Positions 18,378-27,200 of a stretch of 64,000 bases of DNA are shown here, in pieces. The notes under the pieces are model-generated. The model had not been told where the DNA came from and did no database searches. It saw only the letters and a program-made list of their open reading frames with translations. Within the stretch, counting starts at the first letter, position 1. Each line of letters begins with the position of its first letter. The position numbers were made by a program, and so were the translations under genes. The stretch is from an uncultured Sulfolobales archaeon (lineage in GTDB: Archaea; Thermoproteota; Thermoprotei_A; Sulfolobales; Desulfurococcaceae), in the NCBI GenBank assembly GCA_938045475.1, contig CALIML010000003.1, positions 1 through 64,000 of the forward strand, in the 5' to 3' direction.

Positions 18378-18905
18378 GTGCCTGAATTGATTATAGGAGT
18401 TATGAGTGATAGCCATGACAACATGCACAATGTTGAGAAAGCGCTTAAAGCCTTTAGAGAAATGGGCGTTAAAGTAGTAGTGCACTTAGGCGACATAATA
18501 TCTCCATTTATAGTTAGGAGAATGACTGAGCTAAAGTACGAGGGGCTCACAGTTATAGCCATTTATGGAAATAACGATGGCGATAGAGTATTGCTAAACA
18601 AGATGTTTGCATCCGCTGGCTGGAGAATACTTGACTCACCTACGGTAGAAGTAGTTGGTGGAAAGAAGTTACTAATGATGCATGGACACGGCAGCGTAGA
18701 TTGTAGTAAGGAACTAGCTTATTCACTGGCTAGAGGAATGGATGTTGATGCAGTGCTCTACGGGCACACTCATCAAAAAGACAGCAAAGTCATTAACGGT
18801 AAAGTAGTCTTAAATCCCGGAGAAACTTATGGATACCTTACAGGCTCAGCTACAGTAGCAACACTGGATTTAGATGAAATGAAGCTTAAATTCATAGAGT
18901 TATGA
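18378..18905 (+). CDS. YfcE/MJ0936-type metallophosphoesterase
   Basis: 175 residues from GTG 18378. All metal ligands of the calcineurin-like fold are visible: IGVMSDSHDN, VVHLGDII, YGNNDGD, MMHGHG and LYGHTHQKD. MJ0936-type enzymes hydrolyse phosphodiesters in vitro; the natural substrate is unknown. It lies directly behind hsp20 and is probably co-transcribed, and upstream of the tRNA-Cys gene. Confidence 0.93.
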   Translation: MPELIIGVMSDSHDNMHNVEKALKAFREMGVKVVVHLGDIISPFIVRRMTELKYEGLTVIAIYGNNDGDRVLLNKMFASAGWRILDSPTVEVVGGKKLLMMHGHGSVDCSKELAYSLARGMDVDAVLYGHTHQKDSKVINGKVVLNPGETYGYLTGSATVATLDLDEMKLKFIEL

Positions 18906-18934
18906 AGCCCTTGCGCAATAAAGCTAAGAAGTAA

Positions 18935-18942
18935 AGTTATAA
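18935..18942 (+). promoter_or_regulatory. TATA-like box for tRNA-Cys
   Basis: AGTTATAA lies about 30 bases upstream of the mature 5' end of the tRNA, the expected archaeal distance. Confidence 0.4.
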
Positions 18943-18970
18943 GGAGGGTTTTTACAACTAATAATCAGAA

Positions 18971-19073
18971 GCCGGGGTGGCCGAGCGGTCTAAGGCGGCG
19001 GGCTGCAGTGGTTAAAGAAGCCGTCCATCGATGGAAACCCGTTTAGTCGCGGGTTCGAATCCCGCCCCCGGCT
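18971..19073 (+). tRNA. tRNA-Cys (GCA) with a 28-base intron
   Basis: The acceptor stem GCCGGGG pairs with CCCCGGC (19066-19072), followed by T at the discriminator position, as is characteristic of tRNA-Cys. The D-arm is GCCGAGCGGTCTAAGGC and the T-arm is GCGGG TTCGAAT CCCGC. The anticodon stem CGGG/CCCG closes the loop CTGCAG-A with anticodon GCA at 19005-19007. The loop is interrupted after position 37 by an intron, about 19009-19036, at the canonical archaeal 37/38 site; exact splice points may shift by a few bases. CCA is not encoded. Cysteinyl-tRNA synthetase lies in the same window. Confidence 0.92.
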
Positions 19074-19485
19074 TCTAGTTACTCCCGGACAACGAATTGA
19101 GGCATCGAGAGGATTATTTAAACTAATCCCCCCACTTCTCCAGAGCATATCTTATATTTGAGAAGCGCTATAGCCCCATTTACTCCATAATGATCTCTGG
19201 TAGTGGTGAAAGTATTGCTCTAAGCTCCCCATAGCTGTATGTAAATGGAGATCTCATTCAATTAGGCTCAACAGCTGCTCGTTAAGCCGTAGAAGTCTAT
19301 GGATGAGAAGAGTGAACTTATTGAAGTATATACCCATGAGCAACAGAAGTCAAACGCTACTCATAGACACTGATTAATTAAGGAGAGTTGAGGTAATGGG
19401 AGCAGCTTCTAGCTAGCGTAAAGTTCAACAACTTTAATAACCTCGATCTAATGTAAAGCTTTATTAACTCGGATAACTGCGATAT

Positions 19486-19620
19486 AACTCATGCCCGATA
19501 TGTGGGGGTATAAGCCTGAACGGGTGTAGGCAATGATGAGAGCTAAAAATGGGAAAGAAAAGATGTATGTAGGGACTCCACCCGTTCGCCCCGAAAGCCC
19601 TCCCATGACATGAGGAGGGA
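19486..19620 (+). mobile_element. Remnant of an IS200/IS605-type tnpB 3' end (copy A)
   Basis: In one frame at 19486 the sequence reads NSCPICGGISLNGCRQ, a TnpB-like zinc-knuckle start ending in TGA. A second frame ends at TGA 19613 with TPPVRPESPPMT. The 3' part folds: GAACGGGTG (19518-19526) is fully complementary to CACCCGTTC (19579-19587), and CCCTCC pairs with GGAGGG (19598-19603/19614-19619) behind a GAAAGCCC motif. This is the layout of TnpB right ends and their omega-RNA scaffolds. No tnpA and no intact tnpB remain. The rest of the 19.07-19.67 kb spacer shows no gene. Confidence 0.5.
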
Positions 19621-19622
19621 AG

Positions 19623-19650
19623 GCCCAGCGTCGCCTCCATGACGCTGGGC
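19623..19650 (+). other. Perfect 10-bp stem-loop just upstream of the SRP54 gene
   Basis: GCCCAGCGTC, an 8-base loop, then GACGCTGGGC. It is followed by TAGAACGG, an ending shared with the copies near 10725 and 27185. It ends 21 bases before the GTG start of the SRP54 gene, so it may lie in the leader of that mRNA or be the terminal hairpin of the upstream element. Confidence 0.55.
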
Positions 19651-19671
19651 TAGAACGGAAACATCGTCCAG

Positions 19672-21027
19672 GTGTTGGTATTGCTGGAAGGAGTTAGGAA
19701 CGCGTTAGTGAAATTCATTAGGGGTAGTGGAGATTACAGGGAGGCCGTTGAAGAATTCGTTAAGGATCTTCAGAAGGAACTCATTAAGAGTGACATTAAT
19801 GTAAAAGTAGTGTTTGATTTAACGAAGAGAATTAAGGAGAGAGCTCTTAGTGAAGAGCCCCCCCTCGGAGTCTCTAGAAGGGATTGGCTGATAACAGTAG
19901 TTTACAGCGAGATCACGAGCATTTTCGGGGGCGAGAAAGCTCCGAGAGTAAAGCCCCTTAAGAAGCCGTGGGTGATAATGCTCGTAGGGCTTCAGGGAAG
20001 CGGTAAGACAACTACTGCCGCCAAGTTGGCGCTATACTACAAGGTGGAGGGCTATAGAGTGGGGCTTGTTGCAGCAGATACCTTTAGGCCCGCTGCCTAC
20101 GATCAGTTGAAACAACTTGGGGACAAAGTGGGTGTCCCAGTTTTTGGAGAGCCTAAAGCTAGTGATGCCATAGCTGTAGCTAAGCGTGGAGTTGGAGTCC
20201 TTAAGGAAAGGGGGTTTGACGTAATAATAATAGATACTGCTGGTAGACACCATAGAGAGGAGGATCTCCTGGAAGAAATGAAGAGAATGGCCGATGAAGT
20301 AAGGCCTGATGAAGTCGCCCTAGTTCTAGATGCATCCATAGGCCAGCAAGCCTACTCTATTGCAAGGAAGTTCCATGAGGCTACACCCATAGGCTCAATA
20401 ATTCTAGCAAAACTTGATGGAACAGCGAAGGGAGGAGGGGCTCTATCAGCTGTAGCAGCGACGGGGGCGCAAATAAAATTCATTGGTACTGGAGAAAAGG
20501 TAGACGAACTAGAGGTATTTAACCCACCTAAGTTCGTGGCGAGGATACTCGGCGTAGGTGATGTAGAGAGCCTAGTTGAGAAAGTTAAGAGAGCTCAATT
20601 AGAGTTAACTGAAAGGGACTTAGAGGAAATGCTCTCTGGAAAGATGAACATGAGGCTCATATACAAGCAGCTGGTGAGTGTAAGAAAGCTGGGGCCATTT
20701 AAGAAGATCCTTCAAATGATACCTGGAGTGAGCCTACACATGCCCTTAGACCTAGATCTTACAGCTAAGCAAGCTGAGGAAAAGACTAAGAAGTGGATAG
20801 CAGCCATAAATTCTATGACATATGAAGAGCTGGACGACCCGGGCATAATAGATAAGCAGAGGGCTAAGAGAATAGCCATGGGTGCAGGAATAGATTCAGC
20901 TGACGTAAGAGAGCTGTTGAAGCAGTATGAAGCAATGAAAAAGATGATGAGGCAGTTGAGGAAGAACAAGGACGTCATTAAGAAGCTTGGGCTGGACGTA
21001 AGGGACGTTAAGGGGGAGGCTGCATAA
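19672..21027 (+). CDS. ffh: Signal recognition particle protein SRP54
   Basis: 451 residues: an N domain (1-90), a G domain with GLQGSGKTTTAAKLA near residue 109, DTAGRH, and TKxD-type AKLDGT, then the Met-rich M domain (from about residue 310, LRKNKDVIKKLGLD at the end). The GTPase binds SRP RNA and signal peptides and delivers ribosomes to the membrane receptor. The start is taken at GTG 19672; TTG 19675 is an alternative. A stem-loop precedes the start. No SRP RNA is recognised nearby. The next gene starts 24 bases after the stop, so the two may be co-transcribed. Confidence 0.97.
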   Translation: MLVLLEGVRNALVKFIRGSGDYREAVEEFVKDLQKELIKSDINVKVVFDLTKRIKERALSEEPPLGVSRRDWLITVVYSEITSIFGGEKAPRVKPLKKPWVIMLVGLQGSGKTTTAAKLALYYKVEGYRVGLVAADTFRPAAYDQLKQLGDKVGVPVFGEPKASDAIAVAKRGVGVLKERGFDVIIIDTAGRHHREEDLLEEMKRMADEVRPDEVALVLDASIGQQAYSIARKFHEATPIGSIILAKLDGTAKGGGALSAVAATGAQIKFIGTGEKVDELEVFNPPKFVARILGVGDVESLVEKVKRAQLELTERDLEEMLSGKMNMRLIYKQLVSVRKLGPFKKILQMIPGVSLHMPLDLDLTAKQAEEKTKKWIAAINSMTYEELDDPGIIDKQRAKRIAMGAGIDSADVRELLKQYEAMKKMMRQLRKNKDVIKKLGLDVRDVKGEAA

Positions 21028-21050
21028 GCACTTTAAAGTCTAACGACCTA

Positions 21051-22331
21051 TTGAACATTCTAGATGATGCTGTGAGAATTCTTAAGAGGTACCCTCTTTG
21101 CAACCACTGCTTAGGCAGGCTCTATGCTAAGCTCGGCCGCGGAATACTCAATGAAGTCAGAGGGCTCTGCATAAAGACCCTCCTAGCCATGGAGTATCAC
21201 AGAAGGATGCAAACCATAGAGAAAGACTACTGCAGTGAGTTAAAAATGCTTGCTAAGAACTCTGGAGAACCCATTAGCGCTCTATATAGAATGCTCTGCG
21301 CAGATGAAGTAAGCATTGAAAGATGCTTCATTTGTAAAAACACTCTCAGCAGAGAGCTATACGAATCTATTGCGCGGAGAGTAATTGAAGTACTTAGACG
21401 CTATGGCGCTAAGAGCTTTATTATCGGGGTCTTGCTAGATCCTGAGGTTAAGGATTCTGAAATAGAAGTACTAAGTACAGTTGGCTTTAAGTATAGTGAA
21501 TCGATAAGAAACGAAGTTAAAAGAGAAGTAGGCAAACTCGTTAGAGATCTAGGGAGTTTTACTCCAGACTTCACTAACCCTGATTTAACTGCTGTAGTGA
21601 GTTTAACTGGAGATGTTATAGCTATTGTTAACCCAGTATACATATGCGGCGTGTACTGGAAGAGGGGGAGGAACATATCTCAATCTACGTGGCATAGTGG
21701 TGGAGTAAGGAAATATCCATACTCCATTGAGGAATTCTTCAATGAGAGGCTTAAAGAGTTGTTTGCAGCAGAGAGAATAGTCATTCATGTAAGTGGGAGA
21801 GAAGATGTGGATGCAAGAATGCTTGGAACAGGTAGACCTCTAGTTATTGAGGTCAAGAACCCCCTTAAGAGAAGCGCTTCACTTAACGAATTAAATGAGG
21901 CACTCAGAGGAACTACTGTAGAAGCATTGCTGCATGAGAAGACTTCTAGGAAAGCAGTTAAGTTATTGAAGGAGGGCTTAGCTAAGAAGTGCAAGATCTA
22001 TAAAGCACTAGTTCTCTGTGATAGACTTCTAACTGATGAATCATTAAGGGAGTTAAATGAGTTCTTTACAGATGTTACTGTAAGCCAACTGACGCCATCC
22101 AGGATCTTGGGGAGGAAGAGGGAGCGTTTAAGGAGGAGAAAGGTATATGAAGTAAGGGCAAGGCTCATTAGTGGAAGAATTTATGAAGCACTGATTAAAG
22201 CTGAAGGAGGATTATATGTAAAGGAACTTATATCAGGAGACCGTGGAAGAACTAATCCCAGCTTTACAAGCCTCCTTAACGCCCCAAATACGTGCATAGA
22301 ACTAGATGTTATAGGAGTATGTGATGCCTGA
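21051..22331 (+). CDS. pus10: tRNA pseudouridine synthase Pus10
   Basis: 426 residues. The N-terminal zinc-binding part has CNHCLGRL near residue 17 and a second pair CFICKN near residue 92. The THUMP-containing middle is followed by the catalytic domain with GREDVDARMLGTGRP, where the Asp in DVDARMLG is catalytic. Archaeal Pus10 makes pseudouridine 54 and 55 in the T-loop of tRNAs. TTG 21051 is the start. The gene follows the SRP54 gene closely. Confidence 0.93.
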   Translation: MNILDDAVRILKRYPLCNHCLGRLYAKLGRGILNEVRGLCIKTLLAMEYHRRMQTIEKDYCSELKMLAKNSGEPISALYRMLCADEVSIERCFICKNTLSRELYESIARRVIEVLRRYGAKSFIIGVLLDPEVKDSEIEVLSTVGFKYSESIRNEVKREVGKLVRDLGSFTPDFTNPDLTAVVSLTGDVIAIVNPVYICGVYWKRGRNISQSTWHSGGVRKYPYSIEEFFNERLKELFAAERIVIHVSGREDVDARMLGTGRPLVIEVKNPLKRSASLNELNEALRGTTVEALLHEKTSRKAVKLLKEGLAKKCKIYKALVLCDRLLTDESLRELNEFFTDVTVSQLTPSRILGRKRERLRRRKVYEVRARLISGRIYEALIKAEGGLYVKELISGDRGRTNPSFTSLLNAPNTCIELDVIGVCDA

Positions 22332-22429
22332 TCCCCGTCTGCTCTAATGACGAGGATCCCCCTTGAAGATAGTTCATTAATTTTACAGCTAGGCAGCAGC
22401 GTTCCAACCTAGCGTTAACTTTCGTTACA

Positions 22430-22500
22430 CTAGTTCCTCCCTCCTCTTTTCACAGGAGGGCTTTCGGAGTGAACGGGTTGCTTTAAGCAACATGTTGAAT
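22430..22500 (-). mobile_element. tnpB 3'-end remnant with right-end hairpin (copy B2)
   Basis: On the minus strand a frame ends at TAG 22430 with QPVHSESPPVKRGGRN, very like copy A (PPVRPESPPMT). CCCTCCT pairs with AGGAGGG (22439-22445/22454-22460). It is preceded by CCCGTTCACTCCGAAAGCCC and followed by TAACGAAAGTTAACGCTAGG, a tail that recurs near 27165 and 10712. Only the end of the element is left. Confidence 0.45.
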
Positions 22501-22559
22501 GATGTAAAACCTATAGATCTCTTAATTCCTTATGCAGTGAGAGTTCTGAGCTATATGTC

Positions 22560-22655
22560 TAAAAGACTACGTAGCTCCCCCCACTCACAGGGGCTTCCTA
22601 GGTAACCCAGCTCCCTGCATCCGAAGGCTCAATCAGCCCTCTATTCCCACCTCTA
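22560..22655 (-). mobile_element. Second tnpB 3'-end remnant (copy B1)
   Basis: A minus-strand frame ends at TAG 22598 with RGGNRGLIEPSDAGSWVT, followed by GAAGCCCCTGTGAGTGGGG, a hairpin block like those of the other copies. This kind of Ser/Gly-rich tail followed by a hairpin is common at the 3' ends of archaeal tnpB genes. No catalytic part is preserved. Confidence 0.4.
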
Positions 22656-22790
22656 CGGGAAGCATTGCTTCCGTAGCGGAGAAGGTAGGTCTCCACATTA
22701 ATTCACTGCAAGACATCACTAATATTCATTACAATCCACATATACTTAAATCATTCTAATCTAAAAAACTGTTGATGATGGCGGGGCCTT
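22651..22790 (+). repeat. About 140-base repeat, copy 1 (partner at 61101-61231 on the other strand)
   Basis: The stretch from CTCTACGGGAAGC to TGTTGATGATGGC aligns with the reverse complement of 61101-61231, with shared blocks TAATCTAAAAA, CAATCCAC, CACTAATATT and CTGCAAG in the same order. The first part contains a hairpin (ACGGGAAGCA/TTGCTTCCGT). It is probably the end of a mobile element or a duplicated non-coding gene. It ends about 90 bases before tmcA. Confidence 0.6.
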
Positions 22791-22828
22791 CAGTTACAGT
22801 CAATAATTTAGGGTTCTGTTCCTAAAGC

Positions 22829-22840
22829 CAAATGCTTATA
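22829..22840 (+). promoter_or_regulatory. TATA-like box upstream of tmcA
   Basis: ATGCTTATAAAT lies about 40 bases before the ATG of tmcA in an otherwise AT-rich leader. Confidence 0.4.
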
Positions 22841-22880
22841 AATGTTTTTAGAAGTCGTCAACTAATGAGGGTCAGCATGT

Positions 22881-25352
22881 ATGGCAAGTAGTATTCCAGC
22901 CAACTTTAATAACATACTAAAGAAGCTTGGTAAAAGCTTGTCGAATTTAATTAAGGCAAAGCATAGAGCCTTATTAGTGATATCTGGAAGCGATCCAGTG
23001 AAACTTGGAGAACTTATTGGAAGAGCAGTGATATATTATGAGCGTAGCTTGATGAGGCATCTTAAGGCATTGGGGCATTCATCAAGCACTCAAACAAAGT
23101 CAGTCTTATATGTATACCATGATGAATTCCCTGAAGCCATTAGAATGAAGGAAGTCTACAGGAAAACAGTCAATGTATCATCGCGTAAATTAAACACTAC
23201 TTACGCTACATATGAAGCTAGTGAGAAGTACTTGGGCACAACGTTTGATGTACTCATCATGGACTTAACGCAGGACTTAAAGCCAAACGATCTGGGGAGA
23301 CTCATAGGGATAGTCCGCGGCGGGGGTTTAATATTGTTGGTGACACCTCAGTGGAACTCATGGGATCGCTTTCTAACAATATTTAAGAGAAACCTAGTTG
23401 TCCCACAATACCCTGAGCCAAGAAATGTATTCATAGAGTGGGTTAAGAGGAAGCTATTAGAGTGCAACAACATAGCTGTATATGATGCAGATGGAGAAGC
23501 TGTTGTAAAGAGCTTCGAGTTCTCTAAGGCTAGCGCTAAGAGCTTAAAGTCTATTGAATACCCTAGGGAAACCATATTTCCACCAGTGGTCTACGAGCAA
23601 GCTGTAACGCAAGATCAAGTGAGCGTAATCAATATCATTGAACGCTTATATGAAAAACCTAGGAAGGGGGAGAGAAAGCTGGCAGTAATAATAGCTGATC
23701 GCGGCAGAGGGAAGTCGTGTGCAGTAGGCATAGGGGTGGTTGGCTTAGTATATGTCCTCAGCAAACTTAAACCTAAGGTAAGAGTTTTAGTTACAGCGCC
23801 AGAGCCCTCAAACGTGCAATCACTAATGATGCTTGCGCAGCAAACTCTTGAGAAACTTGGGTTAAGTTACTCTACAGAAGTTAGGGGAAGTAATGTAATT
23901 GAGCTCCGCGGCGAGAAGTTCTCAATAGAGTATTGGGAGCCAATAGCTATACCTAAGCTAAAGGGGGACATTGTTGTAATTGACGAAGCCGCTGGACTTA
24001 GCGTAACAATACTCTATAAGATATGGGAAGCTCATAACAGAGTCGTAGTCTCTACAACAATACACGGCTATGAGGGGGCGGGCAGAGGCTTTTCACTGAG
24101 GTTTTTAGGTAGAGTGAGGAAAGACCCAAGAGCCGTGATATACGAGTACGAGATGAAGGAACCCATAAGGTATGCAGACGACGATCCTATTGAGAAGTGG
24201 CAGTTTAATACATTACTACTTGACGCTGAGCCATGTGAACTAGATCACGAGGACCTGTTGGCTGTAGAGAACTTAAAGCTAGAGTATGTGAAATACGATC
24301 CTAAGTACCTCTTTTCACCTGAAGGTGAAGAGGAGCTTAAGCAACTCTTTGGAATATACGTATTAGCTCACTATAGGAATGAGCCGGACGATCTTGGAAT
24401 GATTGCTGATGCACCTCACCATATAGTTATGGCAGTAAAACTTCCATCGGGGAAAGTGGTTTGCGCTGTTCAAGCAGCTATAGAGGGTCCCATTGAAAGA
24501 AGCGGGGCTTTAGATCTATTAAAGGGGGGGAAGATACCTGGCAACATAATCCCAGATAGATTCCTCAAGCACTTAAGAATGGTGGATTTCGCTAATACGA
24601 AAGGCTTAAGAATAGTGAGAATAGCGACTCACCCGAGCCTGCAGGGAAGGGGGATCGGGACTTGGGCCTTGTCTAAAGTCATTGAGGAGGCGAAAAGCAT
24701 TGGATTAGATTGGGTTGGAGCAGGCTTTGGAGTTAACGAAGATCTTCTGAAGTTTTGGCTTAGACTAGGTTTTAAAGTAATCCATACGTCGCCAGCTAGG
24801 AACCCGGTGAGTGGAGAGTATACTGTAATAGTGATTAAGCCCATTTCAATGATTGCAGAAGGCTTAGTTAACATTGCTTCAAGGGAGTTTGCATTAAAGC
24901 TTCTTAACAGTATTTCAGTTAATTATAGAGACCTAGAGATCACTGTTGCTAAGCTTATGCTTGAACAGGGGGCATCCTTAATAAAGGACTTTAAACAAGT
25001 CTTCTGCAATCCAATACAAGTGGATAGGTTGTGGGCATATTGCAACGGATCTATGACTTTTGAAGCATCAGCAGACTTAATGTACTTGATAGCTAGGTAT
25101 TATTGGTTATTAGAAGCGTCATCTAGACCTAAGTTAAGTAAAGTACAAGAGGAAATACTCATAGGTAGAGTCCTTCAGGGGAGAGAGTGGGGCGAAGTAG
25201 CAGACGAGCTTAAAGTTAGTGAAAGGAAGATTATGGAAGAGGCTAGAAACATAGCATGTAAAGCATTAAAGCTACTGATTGGTGAGCCCGAAAAACACCT
25301 CCCCGGGGTCGCAGCATCCTCCATGCAAGTTCAATACCTCCTCGGGCAGTAA
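22881..25352 (+). CDS. tmcA: tRNA(Met) cytidine acetyltransferase
   Basis: 823 residues: an N-terminal domain, a RecD-like helicase module with Walker A ADRGRGKS near residue 277 and IDEAAGLS near residue 370, a GNAT acetyltransferase domain with the acetyl-CoA loop LQGRGIGTWAL near residue 590, and a C-terminal tRNA-binding tail. The enzyme forms N4-acetylcytidine in tRNA; in thermophilic archaea relatives also modify other RNAs. The size is in the usual range and all key motifs are intact. The gene stands alone. Confidence 0.95.
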   Translation: MASSIPANFNNILKKLGKSLSNLIKAKHRALLVISGSDPVKLGELIGRAVIYYERSLMRHLKALGHSSSTQTKSVLYVYHDEFPEAIRMKEVYRKTVNVSSRKLNTTYATYEASEKYLGTTFDVLIMDLTQDLKPNDLGRLIGIVRGGGLILLVTPQWNSWDRFLTIFKRNLVVPQYPEPRNVFIEWVKRKLLECNNIAVYDADGEAVVKSFEFSKASAKSLKSIEYPRETIFPPVVYEQAVTQDQVSVINIIERLYEKPRKGERKLAVIIADRGRGKSCAVGIGVVGLVYVLSKLKPKVRVLVTAPEPSNVQSLMMLAQQTLEKLGLSYSTEVRGSNVIELRGEKFSIEYWEPIAIPKLKGDIVVIDEAAGLSVTILYKIWEAHNRVVVSTTIHGYEGAGRGFSLRFLGRVRKDPRAVIYEYEMKEPIRYADDDPIEKWQFNTLLLDAEPCELDHEDLLAVENLKLEYVKYDPKYLFSPEGEEELKQLFGIYVLAHYRNEPDDLGMIADAPHHIVMAVKLPSGKVVCAVQAAIEGPIERSGALDLLKGGKIPGNIIPDRFLKHLRMVDFANTKGLRIVRIATHPSLQGRGIGTWALSKVIEEAKSIGLDWVGAGFGVNEDLLKFWLRLGFKVIHTSPARNPVSGEYTVIVIKPISMIAEGLVNIASREFALKLLNSISVNYRDLEITVAKLMLEQGASLIKDFKQVFCNPIQVDRLWAYCNGSMTFEASADLMYLIARYYWLLEASSRPKLSKVQEEILIGRVLQGREWGEVADELKVSERKIMEEARNIACKALKLLIGEPEKHLPGVAASSMQVQYLLGQ

Positions 25353-25423
25353 AGTACTCAACTAAGCGTCAATAATGCTTAGTTACATAGTGCTATAAAA
25401 ACCCGGCTTTACTTAACTGGGCG

Positions 25424-26584
25424 TTAACCCCTACTTCTGTTGAGGGGTTCTGCTGAAGATCTTGATCTTTCTCCAAAGATTTTTGACAAGTTCCTCTTAT
25501 AGGCTACAATGGGGTTCTTTACATTACAGCCAGCTTCCATGGGGCAAAGTCCGGTTATCTTCATTTTGCTGCAGCTGTAGGGCATGTATGATCTCCTCGA
25601 TCCTCTTAAACCAGCTGTATGCTCTATTTGATACCGCGCTATTCTTTCATTAAAGTCAGGTGAATGTTTAAATAATCCTAAGACTTCCTCGATGCTTGCT
25701 CCAGCTTTTATGAGAAAGGCCGCGAGTGTAAAACGGGCACTGTGGCTTAAGTTCTCGCCCTTCTTTAATGACTCAAGCATTCTCATTATGCATGGTGGAA
25801 GCGCTGTTTCTATAAGCTTTCCACCAATCCTTCCTAAGTATGGCTCATCAACGCGGCTTGCTCCTCCGCTCTCTAGTGAATACCCTACGTTCAATTTTCC
25901 AGTGCTGCCTAGGGCTTCATTAACTTTATCCAGTGCGTCCTTTAATTGAATTGGGCGTTCTTCAATGGGCTTAAACTTCTCCCTTAAGTACTCAAACATT
26001 CTTTCTTCAAGAATTCTCACTAGTGTTTCCTTATCTATGTACGCTTTACCACTACTAACAACTTGGTTCACGAGGGAATACTTTGGATCGCTCGCTATTC
26101 TCTTCACATACTTTAAGTATTGTTCTACTGGGAGATCGTATGGAAGCTCTTTGTATATAATTGATCCTTTCCTTGCACCAATAGGTATTCTTGGCGAGGT
26201 ATTTGGTGAGTAATTTACGCTTACTCCAAGCGCTAAAGCTATTGAAACTACGTTCTCTGGAGGCTCCTTAATTAAACTTCCAGCAGATCTTTTTGCATAG
26301 TGGAGGCACGCTCTGTCCAGCAGCCACTTGTTTCCAGTTAAAGCTATTAGAAGCATAGTTGCATAGAATAGTATTACTTCGCTTTCAGTGCCTTCGCTGC
26401 GCTCTAGAGAAGTCTTCCCAAGCGCTATGGCTTTTAAGTTATCTATAGCTTTATCTAGAATGCCTGCTGCGTTATGCAATAGTAGCTCTACTAAGCTTAA
26501 TCCAGGCCACTTTTTCTCAATGAATTCATCTATGTCAACTAAGAATGGGTACTTTGATGAATCTATGAAAGCTATTGCACTCAC
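25424..26584 (-). CDS. priL: DNA primase large subunit PriL
   Basis: 386 residues. The C-terminal [4Fe-4S] domain shows its four Cys: one in PPCIMRML near residue 264 and three at 338 (SCSKM), 347 (GLCPM) and 353 (GCNVK). The preceding SHSARFTLAAFLIKAGAS and KHSPDFNERIARYQIEH segments are typical of PriL. It partners the catalytic PriS subunit (not in this window) to make RNA/DNA primers. The tail after the FeS domain is basic and Ser-rich. It is convergent with tmcA. Confidence 0.94.
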   Translation of the reverse strand: MSAIAFIDSSKYPFLVDIDEFIEKKWPGLSLVELLLHNAAGILDKAIDNLKAIALGKTSLERSEGTESEVILFYATMLLIALTGNKWLLDRACLHYAKRSAGSLIKEPPENVVSIALALGVSVNYSPNTSPRIPIGARKGSIIYKELPYDLPVEQYLKYVKRIASDPKYSLVNQVVSSGKAYIDKETLVRILEERMFEYLREKFKPIEERPIQLKDALDKVNEALGSTGKLNVGYSLESGGASRVDEPYLGRIGGKLIETALPPCIMRMLESLKKGENLSHSARFTLAAFLIKAGASIEEVLGLFKHSPDFNERIARYQIEHTAGLRGSRRSYMPYSCSKMKITGLCPMEAGCNVKNPIVAYKRNLSKIFGERSRSSAEPLNRSRG

Positions 26585-26846
26585 TATGCTAACCCGCCAG
26601 CTTCCAGTATCTAAAAAGATGAGGAGGTTTTTAAAGAGCTCTGAAAAGCTGTGACTTAAACAAATGATCAGCGCTTTGGCCCAACATCATCTTTCAGTAG
26701 ACCTCTTCTAGAGGTCTCCTATCATCACTCAACACTTTACTCAAGTAGTCTCCTTAATTAAGCTATGTTCTCCAAGGAGTACAGCATAGTCTTCATTCCA
26801 TAGTAGAGCCTCTGGCAAATGGATTTATAAATAGACTTAGTGAAGG

Positions 26847-27188
26847 CAGTGCTCTAGATGTGGAGTGATCAATGCTTAAAAGAGGATCGCTGGACATTCA
26901 AATGGAGGGACTCCCCCCTCACCAGGGATGGAGTGAGTTCAACCTGACTGATGGAGGGGCCGGTGAACCCCAAGGACTACATAGTTCAGAGCCATTAAAC
27001 CCATTATTAGGGTTCGGAAATTACTAAAGTCTGTAATTGCTCCAGCAGGCTGGAGCAGTGCTTTAAGCCTGTGCCAAGTACGTAGTGGGGCAGTGAAGGC
27101 TCAACCTAGGATAGGGGGAGCCACTACTCTCAGAAAGCCCCCCGTGAGATAGGGGAAACTGACGTAACGAAAGATAACGCTATGTCAG
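26847..27188 (+). mobile_element. Decayed IS200/IS605-type tnpB 3' end with structured right end (copy C)
   Basis: Broken frames carry QCSRCGVINA and then DRWTFKWRDSPLTRDG, which match the TnpB zinc ribbon (CxxCG, FxCxxC, DRDxNA) with lost Cys and frameshifts. The last frame runs from about 27010 to TAG 27152, ending GAVKAQPRIGGATTLRKPPV. Hairpins follow one another: AATTAC/GTAATT, GCTCCAG/CTGGAGC, CCCC/GGGG, and an 11-bp stem at 27159-27169/27178-27188 (CTGACGTAACG with CGCTATGTCAG, one mismatch). The spacer from 26585 to 26846 shows no gene. Confidence 0.6.
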
Positions 27189-27200
27189 AGCGGCTTATCT

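Noticed and set aside
19486-19660. SRP RNA upstream of the SRP54 gene
   Set aside because: The structured stretch lacks the GGAAGG/AGCA core of helix 8; TnpB-type protein tails fit better.
26820-27190. RNase P RNA, because of GTCAGAGCGGCTTA and consecutive hairpins
   Set aside because: No GAGGAAAGTCC-type 5' element; the stretch instead reads as a decayed tnpB end.
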